Of a DNA stretch of 64,000 nucleotides, positions 8,827 to 16,416 are shown piece after piece. Position numbers and translations under genes: made by a program. Numbering within the stretch: the first letter of the stretch is position 1; each line of letters starts with the position of its first letter. Under the pieces are notes generated by a model. That model had not been told where the DNA came from. It ran no database searches and saw only the letters and a program-made list of their open reading frames with translations. The DNA is from JBGCEZ01 sp045106735 (GTDB lineage: Bacteria; Planctomycetota; Phycisphaerae; Phycisphaerales; SM1A02). Location of the stretch: NCBI GenBank assembly GCA_045106735.1, contig JBGCEZ010000012.1, positions 124,001 to 188,000 on the forward strand, read 5' to 3'.

Positions 8827-10983
8827 TCAGCCGCCGGCCATTCCCAGTACGCCCCGCTGCTGGCGGAGCCGTTGCAACTGTTGACGGGCCGCGTCCAGAT
8901 TCGGCCGCTGTTGCAATGCGCGTTCGAGCGATTGTTCCGCGGCGTCGATCTGGCCCAGGGCTTCCTGCGCCGTCGCAATCGGGACCAACAGTTCGGGGAT
9001 CGGTTCGAGCGAGTAGGCGAGGTTGAGGTCGCCGAGCGCCTCATCCCAGCGTCCGAGTCCGTCGCCCAGGATCCAACCCCGGGTGGCCGGGAATCGGCCG
9101 GAGCGTGGGTTCAATTCCATCGCCTGGGCCAGCAGCTCCACCGCGGCTTCATCGGTGCCGGGGGCGTCCGACGCATCGAACCGCAGGGCGACTTCGTAGA
9201 CGCGCCGGGCGACCACTTCGGGCTGCTCGCGTTCGTCCTTGACCTTCTTCATTCGCTCGTAGTGCAGCCCGCCGCCAGCGTCGTAGGCCAGCATGCCGAC
9301 GGCGCCGCCTTCGGTGGACGGCGCGGCGTCCTGACCGCCAATCCCCTGCATGATGTGGGCCGTGGCCCCGTCCACGTCGCCATTGAGCGCGTCGATCTCG
9401 GCCAGGCCGAAGTGGGCTCGCCAGTACTGCGGATCGATCTTGAGCGCACGGTCGAAGGCCTCGGCCGCTTCGTCCGTTCGGCCGAGCCGCACGTAGACAT
9501 CGCCGAGCCGGCCGTGGGTGGCGGCCGAGTGCGGGTTGTGGCGAATCGACGCCTCCAAGGCATCGGCCGATGCCTCGTACTTCTCGGCTTGGTCGGCCGC
9601 ACTCGTCGTGCGGTCGTCGGCCTGATTCATCAGGAGCACGCCGTAGTAGTAGCCCGTTTCGGGGGTTTCGATGCCCAGGTCCAGGGCTCGCCGGAAGCTG
9701 ACCAGGGCGAGGTCATTCTCGCGCCGGGCGTGGTGGTACTCGCCAATCTCGTGGTGCACGAACGGGTTGCCGGGCATGATCTCGGCCACCGACGTGAGTC
9801 GCGGAATGACCTCGGACCGGCCCTGGACTTCGCCGTAGGCCAGCAGGCCAAGCGGGGTCGCGATCACCGCCCACTTGAAGGCGTGCGCCCACCCGCGTCC
9901 GGGCAGCAGGAATCGCCGGCTCTCGAGTTCATCGCGCCGGATATCGAGCGCTTCGGTGTTCTGCTTCTTGCGGAATTTCCAGATGAACCCGTCGTAGTAG
10001 AAGTGCAACAAGGTCGACGCGGCCAGCAATCCCGCGAGGGCTGACTTCATGTTGGCGTCATCGATGCCCCGCTCCACGAAGCGGAGGCTGCCGTAGGCGA
10101 AGACCAGTCCGACGTAGAGGCCGACGAGCATGCCGCCGCGCTTGAACAGGAATCGCGTGAAGCCGCCGGCGTTCGGGTCCTTCTTCGCTCGGGCCTGGTT
10201 GAAGACCCACACGATGGTCAGGTACTGCACGTCGTGGAAGACTTCAAAGAGGATCACGCCCACGAGCATGTTGCTGAAGAACATGTTCGCCCACCACCAG
10301 AAGCCGAAGCTGGTGGCCAGGAGGATCAGCTTGACGTGGCTCGGCGACTCACCGGCCCGGGCCAGACGCACGTGGTTCACCAGGAAGGCCAGGGTGATCA
10401 GGGCCGTTGCCCCCACCGCCACCCAGGGAATGGCGTGGAGGATCGCTTCCGGCGGCAGCGGCCCGCCAACGTTGACGTGGTAGTACTCGACGAGCTGGTA
10501 ACGCCGGGCCGGACTCATGAGGACGCCGGTCAGGAACCACGCGATGCACATGGCAAAGTCGAGCTTCTGCGTCACCGGCCGGACGCTGCCGGCCTTGGCG
10601 TCGTAGATCCGCACGAACCCGTACGTCTGCATGAGCCCGTGCCAAAGGCCCCACACGTAGATGACCAAGATGGCCACCCGCAGGTTGTTCCAGAACAGGA
10701 AGATGCACGCGGCGGCCAGCGCGATCGGGGCGAGGATGAACCGGAGGCGGAACTCGCGGAACAGGCCCTTGTCGCCGTAGGCCCGCATCATGCCGGGCAG
10801 ATGGTGGCCGAGGGCCCCGAAAGCCAGGATGTACAGGGCCAGGCTCTGGATGTCGGTGACCTGCGTCGCCCCAAAGAAGAGCGGGATGATCAGCAAGGGC
10901 GTAGCCACGATCAGGGCCAAGTCGGCCCCGCGGCCGATGATCCAGGGGCTGGTGGGAGCCGGGGCGGAAGCCGTCTCGGACAT
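8827..10983 (-). CDS. Multi-pass membrane protein with C-terminal TPR repeats
   Basis: I do not recognise a named function. The 718-residue protein has an N-terminal half (about 20-400) with some ten hydrophobic segments, including a WWWANMFFSNMLVGVILFE stretch and several conserved-looking His (HHLPG, HGLMQTYGF, HFYYDG). The C-terminal half is soluble, with at least three tetratricopeptide repeats, e.g. GDVYVRLGRTDEAAEAFDRA and a closing AEQSLERALQQRPNLDAARQ. This layout suggests a membrane-embedded enzyme or anchor presenting a TPR scaffold. The ATG at 10983 has GAGAGG upstream. The open frame runs to 11409, but that extension is low-complexity Arg/Pro and matches the G-rich repeats on the other strand, so I exclude it. 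Convergent with sdhA. Confidence 0.75.
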   Translation of the reverse strand: MSETASAPAPTSPWIIGRGADLALIVATPLLIIPLFFGATQVTDIQSLALYILAFGALGHHLPGMMRAYGDKGLFREFRLRFILAPIALAAACIFLFWNNLRVAILVIYVWGLWHGLMQTYGFVRIYDAKAGSVRPVTQKLDFAMCIAWFLTGVLMSPARRYQLVEYYHVNVGGPLPPEAILHAIPWVAVGATALITLAFLVNHVRLARAGESPSHVKLILLATSFGFWWWANMFFSNMLVGVILFEVFHDVQYLTIVWVFNQARAKKDPNAGGFTRFLFKRGGMLVGLYVGLVFAYGSLRFVERGIDDANMKSALAGLLAASTLLHFYYDGFIWKFRKKQNTEALDIRRDELESRRFLLPGRGWAHAFKWAVIATPLGLLAYGEVQGRSEVIPRLTSVAEIMPGNPFVHHEIGEYHHARRENDLALVSFRRALDLGIETPETGYYYGVLLMNQADDRTTSAADQAEKYEASADALEASIRHNPHSAATHGRLGDVYVRLGRTDEAAEAFDRALKIDPQYWRAHFGLAEIDALNGDVDGATAHIMQGIGGQDAAPSTEGGAVGMLAYDAGGGLHYERMKKVKDEREQPEVVARRVYEVALRFDASDAPGTDEAAVELLAQAMELNPRSGRFPATRGWILGDGLGRWDEALGDLNLAYSLEPIPELLVPIATAQEALGQIDAAEQSLERALQQRPNLDAARQQLQRLRQQRGVLGMAGG

Positions 10984-11424
10984 GTCTCGTGCCTCTCCAT
11001 CGCGCGAGCGGACGCCGAGAGCGTCCGTCCGCCGGTTCAATGGCGGCCCGGCCAGCCAGGACAACCGTCCCGGCGGCGTCGCCGCACCCCCCCTGGGTTC
11101 GCCACAAACTGTACCCGCGCCGACGCCGACCTCAAGCCGAACATCGGCCGATCGGAGACGTTGCTCGGATGGCGGCACGGAAGCGGGTGCGGCGAGCACG
11201 AGCCGGTACGAGCGGGTATGAGCAGGCAGCGGTCGCGAGTAGACGGGCGGGCAGGCGCGCCGGAGGGCAGGCGGGCGGGCGGGCGGACAGGCGCGCGGAC
11301 AGGCGGGCCGGAGGGCAGGCGGGCGGGCGGGCATCGGCCCGAGAACATCCCCGCGGTCCGGCTGGCGAGCCGCCGGCCGACGTCGAGCTGGCGGTTGATC
11401 AGCCGACATCGAGCTCTCGGCCGA
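10984..11424. other. Intergenic region with G-rich repeats
   Basis: A 441-nt gap without a convincing gene. It contains G-rich repeats at 11259-11332 and, near its right end, two relatives of the 14-nt motif seen at 5293 (GACGTCGAGCTGGC around 11379 and GACATCGAGCTC around 11405). It should hold the promoter of the membrane-TPR gene. Confidence 0.4.
11259..11332. repeat. G-rich direct repeat, 26 nt, 48-nt period
   Basis: An identical 26-nt unit containing CGGAGGGCAGGCGGGCGGGC occurs at 11259-11284 and 11307-11332, joined by GGACAGGC-type units. The plus strand has many GGG runs spaced by one to four bases, compatible with G-quadruplex folding. Confidence 0.7.
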
Positions 11425-13812
11425 TCAGCCGGCGGCCACCCGGTCACGGAATGCGATGATCCGCCGGTACAAGCGGCGGGCGAGCGTCGCCGGTTCGCCG
11501 GGCAGCCGGACCCGGACGCGGCTGCCAATCACCACGTCCGGCGGGATGGCCGCGGGTTCGATCAAGACCTCCAGGTAGGCCGATTCGGCCTCGCCGGTCT
11601 CCGGGTTGACGGAGATGTTTCCGCCGCCCGCTCGCGCGAGGGCTGCATCGCGGACCGTCCGACCGGCGGTCGCGGCCACATGCTCAATTCGCCCGACGTT
11701 GGCGGCCGCCGGCCCCGGGGCGTCGCCCATCTCATCGGCCGTCCGGGCGCCGGCGAACCCACGTCCAAACCCCGCCTGCGCCACGCCCGCGTCCGCCGCT
11801 CGCCACGCGTTCGCCGGCCAGTGGATCGAGACCTCCATGCCGGGGCTCGGCCGGGTGGTCGCGACGCGGTGGCCCGGCACCAGGGCCCGGACCACCAGCG
11901 GGCCGCGCCCGATGATCGCCAAAGGCTCGCCCGCTTCGACCCATCGCCCAAGTTCCGCCGATGCCGGCAAGCGCAGGAGCCGCCCCCCGTCCGCCGCGCG
12001 AACCGTCAGGTCGGCCCCGTCGGCGATTCGCTCGGCGAGCAGCGACTTCGCGTGCTCGCGTTCCCGGTCCAATCGCTCGGCCGCACCATCGCCGCTCGGC
12101 TGCGCGGCGGCGGCCAGGAACCGCACTTCGGCCGCTTCGACCTGACGGGCGGCCACGGTGATCGCCGGCTCCAGATCGGGATTGTCCAAGACCACCAGGA
12201 TGTCGCCGCCGGCCACGGCGTGCATCGGGGCGCCTTCGATCGACGCGAGCGTTCCGGATTGCCGCGCGTGCACCACGTCCCGGTATCGCGCGTCCACCAC
12301 CCCTTCCACGGTGACCGGCAACGAGACGGGGATCATGCAGACGGCGGCCGGGATCGCTCCAAACACCAGGGTGGCCAAGCCGATCGCCCGGCGTCGTACC
12401 GGCTGCGTTTCCGGCGACCCCAAGAGCCAGCGGGCCAGTCGAATCGCCCGACCCACGAGCGAGAACGCCAGGTACGCCCCGGCGGCCAACAGGCCCCCCG
12501 CCCCGAATCGCACCGCCAGCAGCGTGCTGATCGCGATGAGCAACGAGATCTTGTACGCCGTCGACGCGATGCCGAAGGCCACCAGGGCGGCCCGATCACG
12601 CACCGGCGCGGGATCGTGGGGCAGCCCGAGCAAGAACTGCCGGGCCAGTCCGGTGATCTCGCCCGTCGCCCGGCCTTGCAGGTTCGGGACGCCGATCAAG
12701 TCCGACAACACGAAGTAGCCGTCGAACCGCATCAGCGGATTGATGTTGAAGCCGATGGTCGTCACGCTCGCGGTGATGGCGATGAGCATCATCAGGTCGC
12801 GGACCGACCCCGGTTCGAGCAATCCCCACGCCAGAAACGCCGGGATCGCAATGAACGACTCAAAGTACATGCCGCCGAGGTTGACGATCATTCGGCGGCG
12901 GGCATCTTCGAATCCCCACGATGCGCTCGCATCCACGTACGCGCACGGGGTCATCAGGATCATGACGACGCCCATCTCGGGAACCACACCGCCGAATCGC
13001 CGGCAGGCCCAGGCATGCCCGAATTCGTGGACCACCTTCAGTCCGATGAGCACGAACCACGTGGCCAGGATGGAATCGATGCGAAAGAGTCCGGCGGCCG
13101 ACGTCACCGCTTCATCGAAGCGCAGCGCAAGCATCACCAATGACGTCGCCAAGAGCAACGCCCAGAACACGACGAACGGCCGCGAGAAAAGCCAGCCCAC
13201 CAACGGCAGTGTCCGTCGGAGCATCGCATCGGGTTGGACGAGCGGGATCTTCAGGTAGAGCGGCGCGGCCAGGAGACTGCGTCGTCCCGCGGCCCGCCGA
13301 CGTTGAAAACGCTCGTGCAGCCCGTCCGGATCGCTGATCGGCAAACTCAAGAACCCGGACGCGTGGAGCGTCAGGATGAAGCGGTAGAACGTATCCGGAT
13401 CGTCGGCCGGTGCGACATCGCCGGCGATCAACTCGCGGTGGATCTCCGACAGCGTCAGGCCGGTCCGCACGGCGGTGAAGGCGCGGTATTCGTCGGCGCC
13501 GAGTCGGTGCGATCGGAACGTGACCGGATCGGTGATGACGTACGCGACTTCGCCGCGAAAAACATGTCGCACGACGGTGAGGTCTTCGCGCACGCCGACC
13601 TGAATGCCGCCGAGCCGTGCGGCCAGTTCGCTGGCCGGGGCCGCTGGCGTGTCCGGGGACCCCGGCGTGTTCGGAGAGCCCGGCGTGCCCGGCGTGCCCG
13701 GGGAGTCCGGGGAGTCCGGGGAGCCCGGCGTGTCCGGGGAGTCCGATGCATGCCGTGCCGCCGAATCGCCCGCGGCTCGGTCCGACGTGGAATCCGCCCG
13801 CCCGCCGCTCAT
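11425..13812 (-). CDS. M50 intramembrane metalloprotease with PqqD-like head and HlyD-like tail (cassette A)
   Basis: The 795-residue protein combines, in order: a Pro/Ser/Asp/Thr linker built from 9-nt repeats (23-60); a PqqD/RRE-like winged-helix region (about 68-155; GVREDLTVVRHVFRG, then DPVTFRSH); a multi-pass M50 protease core with zinc motif HEFGH (262-266) and third ligand in NPLMRFDGYF (Asp364); and a C-terminal HlyD-like barrel/hairpin (about 480-780; GTLASIEG, GGDILVVLDNPDLEP). Related proteins are called putative peptide zinc metalloproteases or HlyD-domain site-2 proteases. The start ATG overlaps the stop of the GAF-HlyD gene (ATGA), so translation is coupled. A close paralogue sits at 25059-27353. 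Function inferred: processing or export of the neighbouring giant protein. Confidence 0.85.
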   Translation of the reverse strand: MSGGRADSTSDRAAGDSAARHASDSPDTPGSPDSPDSPGTPGTPGSPNTPGSPDTPAAPASELAARLGGIQVGVREDLTVVRHVFRGEVAYVITDPVTFRSHRLGADEYRAFTAVRTGLTLSEIHRELIAGDVAPADDPDTFYRFILTLHASGFLSLPISDPDGLHERFQRRRAAGRRSLLAAPLYLKIPLVQPDAMLRRTLPLVGWLFSRPFVVFWALLLATSLVMLALRFDEAVTSAAGLFRIDSILATWFVLIGLKVVHEFGHAWACRRFGGVVPEMGVVMILMTPCAYVDASASWGFEDARRRMIVNLGGMYFESFIAIPAFLAWGLLEPGSVRDLMMLIAITASVTTIGFNINPLMRFDGYFVLSDLIGVPNLQGRATGEITGLARQFLLGLPHDPAPVRDRAALVAFGIASTAYKISLLIAISTLLAVRFGAGGLLAAGAYLAFSLVGRAIRLARWLLGSPETQPVRRRAIGLATLVFGAIPAAVCMIPVSLPVTVEGVVDARYRDVVHARQSGTLASIEGAPMHAVAGGDILVVLDNPDLEPAITVAARQVEAAEVRFLAAAAQPSGDGAAERLDREREHAKSLLAERIADGADLTVRAADGGRLLRLPASAELGRWVEAGEPLAIIGRGPLVVRALVPGHRVATTRPSPGMEVSIHWPANAWRAADAGVAQAGFGRGFAGARTADEMGDAPGPAAANVGRIEHVAATAGRTVRDAALARAGGGNISVNPETGEAESAYLEVLIEPAAIPPDVVIGSRVRVRLPGEPATLARRLYRRIIAFRDRVAAG

Positions 13813-15701
13813 CGCCAGAAGATCCCACGGAGCCACGCGACCGGTCGCCGGCCCAGTACCCACCAATTCGGCCGCTCGCCGACGTCGAGCCGTGCCACGC
13901 CGGCGAGCCCCGGTCGCATCCAGTCTTCCGCCACCGGCACCCGCGCTTCCACGTGGACCGTGTTGCGGCCACCGAATGCCTCGGCCGCGGGCGCGACCCG
14001 CTGCACCATGACCTCCTCGCGGCCATCGGGCCGGGCCCGGGCGGCGAAGCGGCCGCGGAAGCCGCGATCGATCCAGCCGGCGTCGGTCTCGTTGACCTGA
14101 ATGTCGAGTTTCCATCCGTCGTCGGCCGCGACCGCGAACATTGGCTCGCCGCGGGCTGCATGCCGCCCGAGCCGTCGATCGTCGTCGGCCGAGACCACCG
14201 TTCCGTCGAAGGGAGCGCGAATCACCGCTCGCTCGATCCGCCGGGCGATGGCTTCGAGTTCCGCGTGACGCGCCGCCGCATCGCTGCGGGCCAACGCCGC
14301 GGCCAGCGTGTCGCCAGTGGCCGTATGCCGGCGGGCATCGGATTCGTGTCCCGCGATCGTCGCCCGCAGTCGGCTCGCCTCAAGTTCCAGATCGGTCGTC
14401 TCGATCCGGCCGAGGACCGCTCCGGCCACCACGCGATCACCCCGGCGGACATCAATCGACGCGAGCGTTCCATCGAATGGCACGGTGACCTGACGCATTG
14501 TCATCGGTTGGAGGGTCGCGGTGCCGGCGACTTCGAACGACTGGCGTCCGAGGACCAACCACGTCGCCACGGCCACGAGGATGGCCACAACCAACAGGCG
14601 TCGAACCAATGTGCCGGGCCCGGCAAACGCGGCCACCCAATCGCGGGCGGCTTCCGACGCATGGGCCAGCATGCCGCGTTCGGCCCGATGGGCGAGCGGA
14701 ATGAGCATTCCGTACGGCGCGAGCGTCCGTTCGATCCGGGCGACTTCGTCCGGACCGAGCGCCGCCCCCGGCTTCGCGCGAATCGCGACCACCGCCACCG
14801 GGCGATCTGAATCGTCCACCAGCGGCGTACTCATCACCGATGCGCGGCCGGCGTCCAGGTGCCAGGCCTGGTGCAGGCGCGGAATGGCGTCGGTGGTACC
14901 GTCATCCCACTGGTCGACCGACCGGGCCACCAAGCTTTCGCCGGCATCCAGCGCCTCTTCCATCGCCGCGCGGATCACGCGGACGCCAGGCGAGCGGGAG
15001 GCAACATCGTCGAAGCCCGAAATGGCCAGGACGCGGACGCGGCGCCCACGGACCAGGCCGACGGACACCATTTCGGCGCCAACGCGAGATCGCAGGCCAT
15101 TGGCCAATCGAAACGCCAGGTGGCGCCGGCCTTGCACCGGCCCGGCTACCCGCATCGCCTCAAGTTCTTCGCCGCCCGGCGTCGCGTCCGCCGCTCGGCC
15201 ACCCCCGCCATTGCCCGAGAGCACCATTGCGTGGGACAGCACTCGGCCGAGTTCGGCCGTCACCGCGGCGACCTGGCCGGCCGGCGGATTGGGGATGACC
15301 AGGCCAATGGCGCCGTCACCGGTGCCCGCGGGACCCGTGATCGGATGGCCGACGATCGCGACGGTTTCCGCCCCGCCGCGCGCGGCGTACACCCGGGCCC
15401 GCGGTGCGCCGCTGCTCAAGGCTTCGTCGACAATTCGTTCGATCGCCCCTGACCAGAACGCCGGGTCGCCGCCGGAGCGATGCCAGGATTCCTCGATGAC
15501 TTGGGCACCGCGGCGGACGACAAGCCGACCGAACGGCGCGTCGGTTGCTTCACAGAGCAAGCGAAGCAGGTCTCGCAGGTAGTGCGACGGGCTCGGAGTT
15601 GACGCGGCAAGGCCGACGAGCCGCCCGGGGACGGCAGCAAACATCGCCGCCGCCTTCGCGCCGCTGATCTCGTCCGACATTTGGCCGGTCCCGTTCGCCA
15701 C
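13809..15701 (-). CDS. GAF-like sensor fused to HlyD-type membrane fusion protein (cassette A)
   Basis: A 630-residue inner-membrane protein. The N-terminal ~340 residues are soluble and look like two tandem GAF-like modules (about 30-165 and 190-335, with RSRVGAEMVSVGLVRGRRV and VVAIRAKPGAALGPDE). One membrane span follows (about 368-385, LLVVAILVAVATWLVL). The remainder is an HlyD/AcrA-like periplasmic adaptor: barrel-sandwich half motif TVPFDGTLASIDVRRGD, a short helical hairpin, then APFDGTVVSAD, ending with VGERPNWWVLGRRP. The GTG start at 15701 is supported by AGAGGGAG five nt upstream; an in-frame ATG at 15680 has none. The stop overlaps the M50 start. It resembles a type I secretion adaptor, but its cytosolic sensor head is unusual. 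Paralogue at 27350-29239. Confidence 0.83.
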   Translation of the reverse strand: MANGTGQMSDEISGAKAAAMFAAVPGRLVGLAASTPSPSHYLRDLLRLLCEATDAPFGRLVVRRGAQVIEESWHRSGGDPAFWSGAIERIVDEALSSGAPRARVYAARGGAETVAIVGHPITGPAGTGDGAIGLVIPNPPAGQVAAVTAELGRVLSHAMVLSGNGGGGRAADATPGGEELEAMRVAGPVQGRRHLAFRLANGLRSRVGAEMVSVGLVRGRRVRVLAISGFDDVASRSPGVRVIRAAMEEALDAGESLVARSVDQWDDGTTDAIPRLHQAWHLDAGRASVMSTPLVDDSDRPVAVVAIRAKPGAALGPDEVARIERTLAPYGMLIPLAHRAERGMLAHASEAARDWVAAFAGPGTLVRRLLVVAILVAVATWLVLGRQSFEVAGTATLQPMTMRQVTVPFDGTLASIDVRRGDRVVAGAVLGRIETTDLELEASRLRATIAGHESDARRHTATGDTLAAALARSDAAARHAELEAIARRIERAVIRAPFDGTVVSADDDRRLGRHAARGEPMFAVAADDGWKLDIQVNETDAGWIDRGFRGRFAARARPDGREEVMVQRVAPAAEAFGGRNTVHVEARVPVAEDWMRPGLAGVARLDVGERPNWWVLGRRPVAWLRGIFWR

Positions 15702-15793
15702 CGGATCTCCCTCTTGACCGTCGTCCGTCGCCCCGCCTGCATCCGTACAGGTTGGTGAGCGGGCGCTTGCCCGTTCCGTCCGTCACGTCCGGT

Positions 15794-16225
15794 TCACGCC
15801 GCTTGGTCGCGGATGCCCGGGCCCAGCAGACGTTCCGAGACTTCAACGGGTTGGAAGAACGCGAATCCAGATTCGAAGGCTTCTTCCCGGATCAAACGGC
15901 AACGAACACACCGACCAAAGAGCATCGGCAGGTCCACTTCGGATCGGTCGAAGCTCAGTCGATAGGTATCGCCGACGCGCATCGGCAATGGCAGCAAGAG
16001 CTGCGTGCCGCCGCCGGAGATGTCGCTGGTCATGCCCTGGACCTTCAGCGCCCGCACATCGCTGGTGTTTCCCGGCTGGACGATGACCTTGGTCTTGACC
16101 ATCAGCCGGTCGGAAGAACGCTGCTGCCGGATCTGGTCCGGGGTGTTCCGCTCGAGCTCCCGCAGGAGTTCGAGCTCCCCGTCCAGGGACTCTCGCCGCC
16201 GCTCACCGTGCTCTTGTGCAGACAA
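15794..16225 (-). CDS. PilZ domain protein (c-di-GMP receptor)
   Basis: A 143-residue cytoplasmic protein with the two motifs that bind cyclic di-GMP in PilZ domains: RxxxR as RSSDR (residues about 36-40) and (D/N)xSxxG as DISGGG (about 67-72), followed by the expected strand-rich TQLLLPLPMRVGD. A charged N-terminal helix (about 5-33) precedes the domain. The TTG start at 16225 is supported by GGGAGG six nt upstream. The gene lies between the giant protein gene upstream and the GAF-HlyD gene 92 nt downstream, all on the minus strand, so it probably belongs to this export cassette as a second-messenger input. Cassette B has no equivalent. Confidence 0.85.
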   Translation of the reverse strand: MSAQEHGERRRESLDGELELLRELERNTPDQIRQQRSSDRLMVKTKVIVQPGNTSDVRALKVQGMTSDISGGGTQLLLPLPMRVGDTYRLSFDRSEVDLPMLFGRCVRCRLIREEAFESGFAFFQPVEVSERLLGPGIRDQAA

Positions 16226-16416
16226 TGGTCGCCTCCCGTCCCCGAATCTCGGGCCAGATCACGACGTACGTGACCTCAGCCCCATCGGGGGAATCGGCAT
16301 GTCTGACGCCTCGGTTGAACGGTGTGCGCGCCGGTCGACGGCCAGTGTTCTCGGAGGTCCGGTTGTGCCGCCGAGGGGTCCGTCTGGCGGGTTGCGAAGC
16401 GCGAATTCTGCGCGAA

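Noticed and set aside
10234..13143. A 969-codon open frame on the plus strand across the M50 gene
   Set aside because: It is antisense to two genes with clear domains; composition is Arg/His/Gln/Gly rich without motifs. Such frames are a by-product of high GC at the third codon position.
15702..15793. Possible riboswitch in the leader of the GAF-HlyD gene
   Set aside because: There is a small hairpin (CGGGC/GCCCG at 15760-15773), but I could not match the sequence to a c-di-GMP or other riboswitch consensus.
16226..16416. Terminator after giant gene A
   Set aside because: Small inverted repeats occur (CCCGA/TCGGG near 16240) but without a T-run; read-through into PilZ is likely.
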